From Kitasatospora mediocidica KCTC 9733 (lineage in GTDB: Bacteria; Actinomycetota; Actinomycetes; Streptomycetales; Streptomycetaceae): a DNA stretch of 64,000 nt. The stretch lies in contig NZ_JQLN01000006.1 in NCBI RefSeq assembly GCF_000744225.1, positions 860,256 through 924,255 on the forward strand, given 5' to 3'. Below the pieces are notes generated by a model. That model had not been told where the DNA came from and made no database searches. It saw nothing but the letters and a program-made list of their open reading frames with translations. Every line of letters begins with the position of its first letter. Position 1 is the first letter of the stretch. The translations under genes were made by a program, and so were the position numbers. Below, in pieces: positions 46,373 through 55,743 of the stretch.

Positions 46373-49300
46373 TCAGGCGTGCTCCAGCATCTGCCTGATC
46401 TCGTTTCGGATCAGGTTGTCGCGCTCCTCGGGAAGCAGCCAGCGGGCCACGGACGACGACCCTGGAGTCTTCCTTCGGACCATCAGGACGTCGTTCACCG
46501 CTTCGGCCACCGGAAACAGGTGGCTGATGACGGTGACGGACCTGTCTCCCGTTGCGCTCTTGCGCAGCACCTGCAGGGTGTCGTTCAGTCGGACGGAGTC
46601 CAGCGAGCCGAAGCCCTCGTCCAGGAACAGGCTCTCCAGCTTGTGAGTGGAGCTGTGGAGTTCGACGAATGCGAGCGCCAGGGCGAGCGACGTCTGGAAG
46701 GACTCCCCGCCGGAGAGCGTGCCAGATCTGCGCTCGAGGTTCGTGTTGACGTCCACGACATTGAATTCCGCGGTGAACCTGTAGGTCTGCGCGGACAGCG
46801 TGTGGAGGATCCTGCTGCCGTGACTGAGCAGCAACGCGGTGCGCCGATCGGTGAGGTAGGCCAGGAACCGCCCGTCGGTGAGCTGGTCGCTCACGGCCTT
46901 CCAGACATCGACCTGCTGGTCCGCTGCCTCCAGGGCGGCGGTCAGCGCATCGGCGTAGGGGATCTGGGACCTCGCCCTGCGAAGGTCGGCCTTCGTCCTT
47001 TCGTGCGCGGCCTCGGCGTCGCTGGTCTTGCGGCTGAGCGGGTCGAGGGCAGCGGGCGCCAGCAGCTCGCCGTCCACCGGCACCGGGAATCCGGGGTCCG
47101 GGTCGGCTTCGGTGGCCTCCGCGCCGGCCTCGCGGACGAATTCCTCCTCGAACGCGCGGACCTCGGCCAAGGCCTGACGCGCGGCCTCCTTCACCTCGAC
47201 TGTTAAGCCCTGCCCGAGCGAGGCCAAGGCGGCGACGAAGGTGTCGACGAGGTCCAGGTCACTGCCGTCCGGAACGGGCGGCAGCTCGAGGGCGGCCGGG
47301 TGGCCGAGGAGGCTGTGCGCGTCCGCGGCCGTGTCCGCCCACCGCGCCAGCTGGCCGACCAGTTTCCGGGTCGGAGTGTCGACCGTACGCTGACGCCGTC
47401 CGGCGAGCGCCTGCCGGTCCTGGGCGTTGGCCGACATGGCATCCCGGGTCTCCTCGTGCTCCCGCGCCGTCGCCTCAAGCCGAGCCAGGCGCTGCGCCGC
47501 AACGTCCTGGGCACAGGCGATGTCCTCGAGGCGGGGCAGCTCGTCCGGGCCGATCTGGACGGGACGGACGGGCGACGGGATCGCGGCGATCTCTGCCAGC
47601 AGCGCCTGACGATCGCTCTCAGACTGCAGCCGGGCCTTGTCCAGGCGCTTGCGTTCGAGCTGGAGGCGGCTGCGCCGCTGCTTGAGGTCGGCCCGCGCAG
47701 CCTCGTTCGCGGTCTGCGCCGCGACGCACTCCGCCTGGGAGGCCTTCAGCGCCGCAGCGCAGTCCATCTCCGCCTCGCGCAGCGGCTGGACCATCGAGAC
47801 CACGGCGGCGGCGATCTGGGAGGGGGTTTGCGGGGTGCCCCTGCCGAGCTCGCGTGCCTGGGCCGACACGTCCCGGCGCATCGTGTCCAGCGTGGCGCCC
47901 CCGGCAGGATCCGCGCCGGCCCGCACCGCCTCCACCCACCCCTGCACCTCCAGCAGCGCCGCTTCCATCCGCTCGTCCGCCGCCAGGTACTGGCGCCGGT
48001 GCGTCTCGGCGGCCTCGACGGTGGTGTTCAGCCGGGAGCCGGACTCCGCGTGCGCGATCGTGCCCTTGTTGAGGGCCGCCATGTGCTTGCTGACAGCGCG
48101 CTTGGCCCGGCCCAGGGCCGGGCCGTCCGACGGCTCCGGCGCGATGAAGCCCTCGCCGAGGGGCCGGACACAGACCGGGCAAGCGTCGCCCGGGGCCAGG
48201 TGCGCACCGGCGGTGTGGGCCGCCTCGCTGCGCTGCAACACCACAAGGGCGTCCTGAGCCGCGTCGTAGGAGCTGCGCAGCCCGGCCAGCTCCTCCTGCT
48301 GGCTGGCGCTGCGAGCACGCAGGTCCTCGGCCTGCCCGAGCATGGCGTGCTCCGACTGCCGGTGCCCTGCGGCGGTGGAGGCCTCCTGCAGGGCCGCCCG
48401 GAGACCGTCCCGGACCCGGTCGGCGTCCGCACGCATCTCGGCGACGGCGCGCTCGTCCTGCTCGGTCGCCGCCCGCAGAAGGACCGCGCGCTCCTCACCC
48501 TGCGCGAGCTCCTGGGCGGCGGCCGCGTCGTCCTGCTCCTGCTCGCGGTGTTGGAGCTGTTCCTGCTCCAGACGCTTGGCCCGGGTGCTCAGGTCGGTGA
48601 CGCGGTCGGGAAGGGGCGAGAGCACGGCCAGGGCGGCGGACAGGGAGCGGACTGTGACGTCCTCCAGCGCGCCTGCGTCCAGGGCGGCCTGCGAGGCCGC
48701 CAACTGCAGTACCAGGTCGGCCTCCGTGCCCTTGAGGACGAGCTCCTCGCCGTCGAGGCCCTCCTTCACCTGGGTGAGTGCGGCCATGGTGGCACCGGCG
48801 TCAGCGACGCGGCGCTCCCGCAGCGACCGGGCCGCCTTCTCCAGGGCGGACCTGCGGTGCGCGCACTCGACGGCGCGGATCTGGGCACCTCGCAGACGGT
48901 CGAGCCGTTCGCGACGCTGCCGTGCGGTGCCGAGGGTGCGTTCCAGGTCCCGCTCGGCGCGGGCGGCGCTGGCACGTGGATCGTCCAGCAGTCCCTTGCG
49001 GGCCTTGTGGGCGGTGAGGATGCTCCCGTTGAGCCGGTCGATCCGCGTGAGGATGTGCTTGCGTACGCGTTCCAGCTCGGTGATTCCGAAGATGTTCCGC
49101 AGGATGAGGGTGCGATCGGCAGGGGTGGCCTTGAGGAGCGTGTTGAAACGGCCCTGGCGCAGCATGACCGTGCTGACGAAGCCTTCGCAGTCGAGTCCGA
49201 TGATCTGGGTGATCGCCCGGGTCACCGCCCGCGTGTTGTCGACCGTGGCGGCGGTCCCGGGAACCACGGGCTCGAGTACGGCCTGCGGGTCCTTGCGGTT

Positions 49301-49573
49301 CGCGAAGATGGCGCGCCGCGCCCGCCAGGCGACGCCGTCCACGGTGAATTCGACGGTGACGGTCATCTCTTCACAGCCGTTGCTGATCAGCTCGTAGCCG
49401 GCCGCCCCCCATGAAGTCCGCCCGTACAGGGCGAAGATCACCGCTTCGAGGAGCGAGGTCTTGCCCGCGCCGGTGTTGCCCAGGACGGCGACGAGCCTTT
49501 TCCCGGTGAAGTCGATGGTGCACTCGTCGGTGTAGCTGCGCAGATTCTGGAATGCGAGCCGGTTGACCTTCAC
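46373..49573 (-). CDS. sbcC: SbcC (Rad50-like) ATPase of the SbcCD nuclease
   Basis: The product has 1066 residues from GTG 49573, overlapping the sbcD stop as GTGA. Walker A is VLGNTGAGKTSLLEA (about 30-44), the Q-loop region is MLRQGRFNTLLKA, two long coiled-coil arms surround the zinc hook ACPVCVRPLG (about 465), the ABC signature is GTLSGGESFQTSL (about 953), Walker B is LFLDEGFGSLD (about 979) and the switch His lies in VISHLF. The protein is complete. With SbcD it forms an ATP-dependent clamp that opens and cuts DNA ends, hairpins and protein-blocked termini. It lies in an operon with sbcD, divergent from the nuclease/helicase operon at 50943. Confidence 0.85.
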   Translation of the reverse strand: MKVNRLAFQNLRSYTDECTIDFTGKRLVAVLGNTGAGKTSLLEAVIFALYGRTSWGAAGYELISNGCEEMTVTVEFTVDGVAWRARRAIFANRKDPQAVLEPVVPGTAATVDNTRAVTRAITQIIGLDCEGFVSTVMLRQGRFNTLLKATPADRTLILRNIFGITELERVRKHILTRIDRLNGSILTAHKARKGLLDDPRASAARAERDLERTLGTARQRRERLDRLRGAQIRAVECAHRRSALEKAARSLRERRVADAGATMAALTQVKEGLDGEELVLKGTEADLVLQLAASQAALDAGALEDVTVRSLSAALAVLSPLPDRVTDLSTRAKRLEQEQLQHREQEQDDAAAAQELAQGEERAVLLRAATEQDERAVAEMRADADRVRDGLRAALQEASTAAGHRQSEHAMLGQAEDLRARSASQQEELAGLRSSYDAAQDALVVLQRSEAAHTAGAHLAPGDACPVCVRPLGEGFIAPEPSDGPALGRAKRAVSKHMAALNKGTIAHAESGSRLNTTVEAAETHRRQYLAADERMEAALLEVQGWVEAVRAGADPAGGATLDTMRRDVSAQARELGRGTPQTPSQIAAAVVSMVQPLREAEMDCAAALKASQAECVAAQTANEAARADLKQRRSRLQLERKRLDKARLQSESDRQALLAEIAAIPSPVRPVQIGPDELPRLEDIACAQDVAAQRLARLEATAREHEETRDAMSANAQDRQALAGRRQRTVDTPTRKLVGQLARWADTAADAHSLLGHPAALELPPVPDGSDLDLVDTFVAALASLGQGLTVEVKEAARQALAEVRAFEEEFVREAGAEATEADPDPGFPVPVDGELLAPAALDPLSRKTSDAEAAHERTKADLRRARSQIPYADALTAALEAADQQVDVWKAVSDQLTDGRFLAYLTDRRTALLLSHGSRILHTLSAQTYRFTAEFNVVDVNTNLERRSGTLSGGESFQTSLALALAFVELHSSTHKLESLFLDEGFGSLDSVRLNDTLQVLRKSATGDRSVTVISHLFPVAEAVNDVLMVRRKTPGSSSVARWLLPEERDNLIRNEIRQMLEHA

Positions 49574-50820
49574 GGGGCCTCCGTCCAGGTGTGCTCCAGT
49601 GCGGCCTGCAGCATGTCCTCGGCCGGTGACGGCGGCGGTGTCTCGTGGTCCACCTCGGCGAGCAGGTTCGCGAACGCGGCGACGGCGGCTTTCACCGTGC
49701 TCTCGCCCAAGTCCTTCCTGGTCTCCATGTAGGCCCGCAGGGACTCGGGGAGGTCCGGTTCCTCCTCGGTGCCGGCATCGACCACGGCCCCGGGAGCGGC
49801 GACGACCGCCGGTACGGCGTTGATGAGGATCGCCTTCGGGACGATCTCGGCCACCCTGCCTGCCAGCTGCGGATTCGGTTCCTCGTCGATGATCACCGCC
49901 TTGAGGAATGCCCCCTCGTACTGGGGTGCCATGGCCCGCAACTCCTCCAGCGTTCCCTCGAACTTGGCCAGACGCCTGCCGCTTGTCAGCCGCTGGGTCC
50001 TGACTCGAACGGGCCGTCCGGGATCGGCGTCGACGATCACGACGCTCTTGACTTCGTCGGCCTCGCCGAAGTCCAGCTGGAGCGGACTGCCGGCGTAGCG
50101 GGCCGGACCGGGCGCCCCGGCAACGGCCTGCGGAGCGTGGATGTGCCCCAGCGCCGTGTACGACACCGCCGGAAGGTCCGCGGCGGCGGTCGCGTAGGCC
50201 GCGTCGATGTCCACGGAACGCTCGCTGTAGGAGGGCTTCGACCCGGCGACGAACACATGGGCGGCGAACACCAGCACGTCCCGGTCGCGGTCGTAGCCCT
50301 CGCGCAGACCGGCTGTCAGTTCCGCCTGCACACCGCGCATCGCCGCCGCGTAGTCGGCGTACGTCACCCCGAACACCGAGGCCGGCTGCCAGAACCGGTT
50401 GGGATGCACATACGGCATCACGGCCAGGCGGATGCGCTGCTCCCCGCCGCAGGCGTCGAAGGTGAGGACGCCTCCGTCGTCCGGGGCGCGCAGCCGTTCG
50501 ACGAAGAACAGTCCCCGGCCACGGTCCGGGCCGCTGACGTACGACAGGAACTCGAAGCACCCGGGGGAGTCGTGGTTGCCGGCCAGCACCACGGTGGGTG
50601 CGACGGCGGTCAGTTCGTCCAGGACGCGCATGGCGCGCAGCATCTCCCGGGGCGTGGGGCGGGAGTCGAACAGGTCGCCGGAGTGGACGATCAGGTCCGG
50701 TTCGCTCTCGCGGGCAATGTCGGCGATTTCGGCCAGGACGGCATCGAAGTCCTCCTCGAGCGAGTGCCGGTACAAGGTCCGGCCCAGGTGCCAGTCGGAG
50801 GTGTGGAGCAGTCTGCTCAT
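49570..50820 (-). CDS. sbcD: SbcD (Mre11-like) nuclease
   Basis: The product has 416 residues with all calcineurin-type phosphoesterase motifs: LLHTSDWHLGR (4-14), VHSGDLFDSR (about 45), VLAGNHDSP (about 78), FAAHVFV and LGHIHAPQ (about 222). The capping domain follows and the C-terminus is longer than usual, with a Pro/Glu linker and a helical end (ESTVKAAVAAFANLLAEV) that may dock on SbcC. It is complete. The gene precedes sbcC and is transcribed away from a short divergent promoter region. Confidence 0.85.
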   Translation of the reverse strand: MSRLLHTSDWHLGRTLYRHSLEEDFDAVLAEIADIARESEPDLIVHSGDLFDSRPTPREMLRAMRVLDELTAVAPTVVLAGNHDSPGCFEFLSYVSGPDRGRGLFFVERLRAPDDGGVLTFDACGGEQRIRLAVMPYVHPNRFWQPASVFGVTYADYAAAMRGVQAELTAGLREGYDRDRDVLVFAAHVFVAGSKPSYSERSVDIDAAYATAAADLPAVSYTALGHIHAPQAVAGAPGPARYAGSPLQLDFGEADEVKSVVIVDADPGRPVRVRTQRLTSGRRLAKFEGTLEELRAMAPQYEGAFLKAVIIDEEPNPQLAGRVAEIVPKAILINAVPAVVAAPGAVVDAGTEEEPDLPESLRAYMETRKDLGESTVKAAVAAFANLLAEVDHETPPPSPAEDMLQAALEHTWTEAP

Positions 50821-50942
50821 GCCTGCATGAGCCCTTCTGTCTACGAAAGCCCAGTGAGCACTCTTGGTGCTAAGGTCGTGACGGACTGTACATGAGAATT
50901 ACGGGGCGCACAGGAACCATGGCTTACTGTTAGCATGCGTGG
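50821..50942. promoter_or_regulatory. Divergent promoter region between sbcDC and the nuclease/helicase operon
   Basis: This 122-bp spacer must hold promoters in both directions. On the plus strand TAGCAT (50931-50936) resembles a -10 box only 6 nt from ATG 50943, and no Shine-Dalgarno precedes that ATG, which suggests a leaderless mRNA. The -35 regions are not clear. Confidence 0.4.
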
Positions 50943-51764
50943 ATGCATGAGCACTTGGACGCTCTTGAGGCCCACATGCAGCGCCTGCAACACGCGATGC
51001 GGCAGGCGCAGGAGCAGCACGACAGCGCCCAGCTCACCACCCTGCGCCAGGAACTCCAGCGCACCCAGAGTGCCTGGAACGCACTGTTCACCCCGGGCGG
51101 CGAACCCCAGTGGACCCAGCCGCCGTCCCCGCCGCCACCGGCCCCCGAACGCACTTGGGGGGACGCACCCGTCCGCGAGCAGGTCCAGCAGGCACTGGCC
51201 CTGACCGCCGTCCCCACCGCCCCCAGGATCCTCAGCGAGGTCCACGAGGCGTTCTTCTCCCGCCCCCTGAACACAGCCCGTCTGACCACCCTGCGCCGCG
51301 ACGAGGAACGGTCCTTCCGAAACGCCCCCTACAGCCGCACGTACTACGTGTGCTCCGCCCTAACGTTCGACCTCCTCTCCCCGGCCCGAGCCCTCCTCGC
51401 CCTGAGCACATGGCCGCTGGAACAACGCCTGATCGGACCCCTCACCCACCGCGTCAACTTCCTGACCTCCACCATGCACCTCGCGGACGCGGCCGAACGC
51501 CTGCCCGGCGACGCCCCCCTGCCCGCCACCGTCCAGCAGCTCCTCCTGCGCTGCGGCCGCAACATCCCCGACTACCCGGTCCGCGGCCCGCTCGACCTCG
51601 ACGCACTCCGACGCACCGCCGCAGCAGAGCTGGCGATCCACGCCGACGACGACGCCGACACCCGCACCGAAGCGGCCCGGCGCGCACGAGACCAACTCGG
51701 CGACGTACAGCAGATCTTCGGCAGCACCCTGCACGACGCCGCCCGCCAACGCCGCACCTCCTGA
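50943..51764 (+). CDS. Coiled-coil protein, first gene of the nuclease/helicase operon
   Basis: The product has 273 residues. Residues 1-48 form a heptad coiled coil (LDALEAHMQRLQHAMRQAQE, QLTTLRQELQRTQSAW). A Pro-rich linker and an all-helical domain follow (TAPRILSEVHEAFFSRPLN, ARALLALSTWPLEQRLIGPL). The C-terminal helix is highly charged. There are no catalytic residues, so it is probably a scaffold or sensor subunit. It is separated by 51 bp from the nuclease gene and shares its orientation. The family is not recognised. Confidence 0.55.
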   Translation: MHEHLDALEAHMQRLQHAMRQAQEQHDSAQLTTLRQELQRTQSAWNALFTPGGEPQWTQPPSPPPPAPERTWGDAPVREQVQQALALTAVPTAPRILSEVHEAFFSRPLNTARLTTLRRDEERSFRNAPYSRTYYVCSALTFDLLSPARALLALSTWPLEQRLIGPLTHRVNFLTSTMHLADAAERLPGDAPLPATVQQLLLRCGRNIPDYPVRGPLDLDALRRTAAAELAIHADDDADTRTEAARRARDQLGDVQQIFGSTLHDAARQRRTS

Positions 51765-51815
51765 CACGTCCCCCGGCAGCACCGCTCGCCGTGCCCCGCT
51801 CCATCGAGGAAACCG

Positions 51816-52955
51816 GTGAACCCGCTCGACGCACAACTTGACGCCCTGCGGGGCTCCCGTCCGCCCGTCCCGCACAACGCCCGAACCCTTGCCGCGCTGA
51901 CCGCAAACCCCGGCTGCGACCGACGTGCCCTCCTGGACGCAGCCGGCGTCGACAAAGACGCCCTCGCCACCCACCTGGGCCTGCCGCGCCCCCTGCGCAG
52001 CAGCCGACTCGCGCTCGACCACGCAGCAGCCTTCGAGCACCGGGTCACCGTCCACGGCGGCGCCGAACTCGTCCGACTGCTCCGCAAGACCCTCGGCCTC
52101 ACCATCCCCGAGGTTGGCTACGACGACGTCAACAGCGTCGGCAGCGACAGCCCGTCCCCCCTGCCGCTACGCCATGCCCACACCCGGTCCCGCATCCTCA
52201 GCGCCGCGAAGGGAACCTCCGCCCCCCGCACCCTGCTGGACCATCCCGTGCTCCGGCTGACCGTCGCCGGCCACCAGGTCTACCTGGAGCCCGACGTCGT
52301 CGCCTTCCAGCACCACGGAACCTTCCACATCGTGGAGATCAAGCCCTTCGCCGTCATCGACGGGCAGGCCGACAGCGCCAAACTCACCGCAGCAGTCACC
52401 CAAGCCGCAGCCCACGTACTGGCCCTGCAAGAACTCCTCGCCGACGAGGACCTGCCCCCAGAGCGCGTCAGCGACTCCGTGATCCTGGTCAACCCGCTCA
52501 ACTTCTCCAACCGGCCCATTGCGACACTCGTCAACGCCCGCCAGAAGATCAAATCCCTCAGCCGGCTTCTCGGCAGACTGCGGCGCCTACCCGAACTGCT
52601 GGACCGCCTTCCCCCCGGAACCACGTTCGACCTTGCCGCCGGCCCGGACAACACCCCGACCCGGCCCCACGGCGAACTCACCGACGCACTCGCCGCCACC
52701 CGCCCCCTCTACACCCCCGGCTGCCGCCAGCACTGCGACCTCGCCTTCTACTGCCGCAGCGAGGCACGCAACCGGGGCACGACCGGCGCCCTGGGAACCA
52801 AGGTCCGCGACGACACCGCAGGAATCGACACCACCGCCACGGCGCTGGCCCTCACCGACGGCCACCTGCACCCCTCACGCGACCAGGCCGACATCACCCA
52901 GGCCCTTCGACACGCCCACCGCGTCCACGCGGACCTCCTGGCAGGCCTCGCATGA
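51816..52955 (+). CDS. Cas4-like PD-(D/E)XK nuclease with four-cysteine cluster
   Basis: The product has 379 residues from GTG 51816 with GAGGAAA upstream. The RecB-family nuclease motifs are YLEPDVVAF (Asp at about 160) and FHIVEIKPF (ExK at about 173-175). A single Cys near the N-terminus (NPGCDRR, about 34) and three near the C-terminus (GCRQHCDLAFYCR, about 302-312) match the four-cysteine iron-sulphur arrangement of Cas4, AddB and Dna2 nucleases. It should cut single-stranded DNA from an end or flap. The stop overlaps the next start by 4 nt. No cas genes or CRISPR array are nearby, so a CRISPR role is unlikely. Confidence 0.7.
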   Translation: MNPLDAQLDALRGSRPPVPHNARTLAALTANPGCDRRALLDAAGVDKDALATHLGLPRPLRSSRLALDHAAAFEHRVTVHGGAELVRLLRKTLGLTIPEVGYDDVNSVGSDSPSPLPLRHAHTRSRILSAAKGTSAPRTLLDHPVLRLTVAGHQVYLEPDVVAFQHHGTFHIVEIKPFAVIDGQADSAKLTAAVTQAAAHVLALQELLADEDLPPERVSDSVILVNPLNFSNRPIATLVNARQKIKSLSRLLGRLRRLPELLDRLPPGTTFDLAAGPDNTPTRPHGELTDALAATRPLYTPGCRQHCDLAFYCRSEARNRGTTGALGTKVRDDTAGIDTTATALALTDGHLHPSRDQADITQALRHAHRVHADLLAGLA

Positions 52956-54418
52956 GCCTGCTCGCCTCGCTCCTGCGCATGCGCGCCGCCACCACCGGCA
53001 ACGCCGTTCCCACCAGCCAACTGCGCCACCTGCACCTTAGCGACCGCCCCCTGATGATGCTTCCCCTCGAACAGACCGGGCCGGCAGCCCGACCCCTGGC
53101 GGTCATGCTCGGCACCGACCCGCGCCACCCCCAGCTCCTGGTCGCCCCACCCTCAGGCAGCACCGCCCCCATGCTCGGCGCCCTCGCAGCGACCGTCACC
53201 GCCTACATCGACGAACACCAACAGCGCAGCGAGCAGATCCCCGCTGGCACCAACCGACCGGCACGCCGGCGCTACACCGACGCTCCCCAGATCCTCGTGC
53301 CCAACCCGAAGACCGTGGCGTACCTGGACAGGCTCGGACGCGACCTGCGATTCCGCCCCGCCGACACCGACATCCCCGCCCAACACGGCGTCCCGCGCCT
53401 GGGACAGTGGCTCACCCACTTCGCCGACCGCGCCGAGATCCCCGGCTCCTGTGCACTCGTCCCCCTTACCGGCTTCCTCACCATGCACTGGATCACCGGC
53501 CAGAGCCCGCTCGAGGACGAGGACCTCGCCCTCCTGCTGGCCTGGATCGACCCGCCCCGTGACGCCGCCTCAGGCCGCGACGCCGCACTCGCGGCGGAAC
53601 ACCCGGACACCCACCGCCCCGCAGGACCGGCCACCGACGCGAGGTTCGACACCGAGCAGCTGGCACCCCTGTTCGAGCAGTACGCCCGCACCACGGCACA
53701 ACCCCGCGCCCTTCAGGACCTCGAGCGGCTGCTGGCCCACTACCTGCAACCGACGTGGGACCTGATGTGGCAGGCCTACACGCTGCTCCACGCCCTGCCC
53801 GAAGCCGACAGCACCGCGCGCCGCTGGAACAAGGAGCGCAGCGTGTTCACCGACTTCAGCACCTACCTGATCCAGGACGGACGCCCCCAGGCAGCCCGCG
53901 ACCAGGCCGTCAGCGCCGCCGTCGGCCTGGCCCGCAGAGAAGAAGCCACGGCCGCCTTCGACGCCGAACGCGCGATGGACGACCCGTTCGCAAGGGCGGA
54001 ACTGCGCACCGCAGGACGAGCCTTCGCCGGGACGGTCACCACCGTCGACGCCGACCGCTGTGTCCGCCCCAAGGCCCGACGGCAGTGGCGCCCCATGCTC
54101 ACCGTGTCCACCACGGACCCGGTGAGCATGGAGCCCGGTCAACTCCTCGCCTGCCACGCGCACCGCAACGCCCGCTACAAGATCTGCGACATCGCTCCCG
54201 GCAGCGCAACCACCCAGGTCCAGCTGGAGATCACCGCCGGGATGGGCCCCGAGTCCCGCCCTAACTACAACGTCCTCCCCGACCCCGGCGACCTGCTCAC
54301 GTTCACCGCGGCACCGGACCACTACCGGCTGCCGGAGTTCCCGCCGCGGAACCAGACACCCTGGACCCACGGCGGCCCCCCGGCCGAACACCCCGACCAC
54401 GAAGGGGAGGAACGGTGA
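52952..54418 (+). CDS. Unknown 488-residue subunit linking nuclease and helicase genes
   Basis: This protein overlaps both neighbours by 4 nt, so it is translated stoichiometrically with them. The N-terminal third is alpha/beta (QLRHLHLSDRPLMMLPLEQT, QILVPNPKTVAYLDRL). The middle is helical (LQDLERLLAHYLQPTWDLMW, ARRWNKERSVFTDFSTYLI). The C-terminal third is beta-rich and could be an OB- or SH3-like barrel (AGTVTTVDADRCVRP, PMLTVSTTDPVSMEPGQLLA). In Dna2/Upf1-type helicases a beta-barrel precedes the motor, so this protein may supply in trans the DNA-channel part missing from the short helicase. No family is recognised and that role is inference. Confidence 0.5.
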   Translation: MSLLASLLRMRAATTGNAVPTSQLRHLHLSDRPLMMLPLEQTGPAARPLAVMLGTDPRHPQLLVAPPSGSTAPMLGALAATVTAYIDEHQQRSEQIPAGTNRPARRRYTDAPQILVPNPKTVAYLDRLGRDLRFRPADTDIPAQHGVPRLGQWLTHFADRAEIPGSCALVPLTGFLTMHWITGQSPLEDEDLALLLAWIDPPRDAASGRDAALAAEHPDTHRPAGPATDARFDTEQLAPLFEQYARTTAQPRALQDLERLLAHYLQPTWDLMWQAYTLLHALPEADSTARRWNKERSVFTDFSTYLIQDGRPQAARDQAVSAAVGLARREEATAAFDAERAMDDPFARAELRTAGRAFAGTVTTVDADRCVRPKARRQWRPMLTVSTTDPVSMEPGQLLACHAHRNARYKICDIAPGSATTQVQLEITAGMGPESRPNYNVLPDPGDLLTFTAAPDHYRLPEFPPRNQTPWTHGGPPAEHPDHEGEER

Positions 54419-55743
54419 GCCCCGCCCCGCCGCAGGAGGACGCCGACCGGGCCACCCGCGCCGTCCTCGATCAGCTCCGCACCCTGACCCAGCGCGGACT
54501 CGTCGTCGACTCCCCACCCGGCGCCGGCAAATCCTCCTTGGTGGTCCGGGCCGCCGCCGACCTCGCCCGGACCGGGGAACCGTGCGTGGTTATCGCCCAG
54601 ACCAACAGCCAGGTCGACGACCTCGTACGGCGGCTCGCCCAACACCACCCCGACCTGCGGATCGGCCGCCTGACCGCACGCGAGCACATCGTCCCGGCCG
54701 ACCTGCCGGCCCTCCCCGGCGTCGACGTCAGCGACTGCGTCCAGGACTTCACCGACGCCCGGGTCATCGTGGGGACCGCGATGAAGTGGACGACCGTCAC
54801 CGACTCCCCGTGGCCGTGGGCGATCATCGACGAGGCCTACCAGATGCGCTCCGACACCCTCCTGCGCCTGGCCGCGCGCGTCTTCGACAGGGCGCTCTTC
54901 GTCGGAGACCCCGGCCAGCTCGACCCCTTCTCCGTCGTCGAGACCCACCGCTGGGAGGGCCTGACCCACAACCCGATGAACAGCGCGGTCGCCGTCCTCC
55001 TCGACAAGAACCACGACCTGCCCGTCCACTCACTGCCCGTGTCCTGGCGCCTGCCACCGTCAGCCGTGTCCGTCATCAGCGACGCGTTCTACCCCCTCAA
55101 CGACTTCCAGGCCGGAAGCCCGCCCGAAGCCCGCACCCTCACCTTCCCCGCGCTCGGAATGCGCAGCCATCTGGACGCCGTCGTCGAACACGCCGCCCGA
55201 ACCGGCTGGGCCCTGCTGGAACTCCCGGCCCGCTTCACCCACCGCCTCGACACAGAAGCCTTCCACGCCGCCCTCGGCCTCGCCGAGCGGCTGATGATCC
55301 GCCGCGCCACCGCCACGTGCGAAGACCACCCCCAAGGGAAGGAACTCGAACCGGGCGACCTGGCCATCGGCACCGCACACCGCGACCAGGCGCACCACAT
55401 CCGAGCACTCCTGGCACATCACCACCCCCGTCTGAAGGGGGTCACCGTCGACACCGCCAACCGGCTCCAGGGCCGGGAATTCGCCATCACCCTCGTCCTG
55501 CACCCCCTCTCCGGCCGCAGCGACGCCTCCGCCTTCCACCTGGAAGCCGGCCGCCTGTGCGTCCTCACCTCACGGCACCGCCACGCCTGCATCGTCGTTG
55601 CGCGCGCCGGCATCCCCGAACTCCTCGACGCCCACCCCTCCGATGACCCCATCCACCTCGGAGCCGCGTCCAAGATCCCCGACGGCTGGGAGGCCAACCA
55701 CACCGTCCTCGCACACCTGGCCCAGCACACCATCCGAGCCTAG
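54415..55743 (+). CDS. Upf1/Dna2-like superfamily 1 helicase
   Basis: The product has 442 residues. Helicase motifs in order: I VDSPPGAGKSSLVVRA (about 31-46), Ia VIAQTNSQVDDLV, II WAIIDEAYQM (about 136-145), III FVGDPGQLDP (about 162-171), IV SWRLPPSAVS (about 210), V VDTANRLQGREF (about 345-356) and VI VLTSRHRHACIVV (about 383-395). The Q-D-P motif III and NRLQGREF are typical of SF1B (Upf1-like) enzymes, which move 5' to 3' on single strands. It is short, lacking the usual 1B barrel insertion. Paired with the Cas4-like nuclease it resembles a split Dna2. Last gene of the operon. Confidence 0.75.
   Translation: MSPAPPQEDADRATRAVLDQLRTLTQRGLVVDSPPGAGKSSLVVRAAADLARTGEPCVVIAQTNSQVDDLVRRLAQHHPDLRIGRLTAREHIVPADLPALPGVDVSDCVQDFTDARVIVGTAMKWTTVTDSPWPWAIIDEAYQMRSDTLLRLAARVFDRALFVGDPGQLDPFSVVETHRWEGLTHNPMNSAVAVLLDKNHDLPVHSLPVSWRLPPSAVSVISDAFYPLNDFQAGSPPEARTLTFPALGMRSHLDAVVEHAARTGWALLELPARFTHRLDTEAFHAALGLAERLMIRRATATCEDHPQGKELEPGDLAIGTAHRDQAHHIRALLAHHHPRLKGVTVDTANRLQGREFAITLVLHPLSGRSDASAFHLEAGRLCVLTSRHRHACIVVARAGIPELLDAHPSDDPIHLGAASKIPDGWEANHTVLAHLAQHTIRA

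Noticed and set aside
47300..49414. Long plus-strand open frame (704 codons)
   Set aside because: Antisense to the sbcC coiled coils; Gly/Arg/Leu-rich shadow.
49574..50560. Upstream extension of the sbcC frame
   Set aside because: The extension overlaps sbcD almost entirely and reads as Arg/Gly-rich noise; GTG 49573 overlapping the sbcD stop is the natural start.
51816..55743. CRISPR-Cas locus because of the Cas4-like nuclease
   Set aside because: No repeat-spacer array and no cas1, cas2 or effector gene anywhere in the window.
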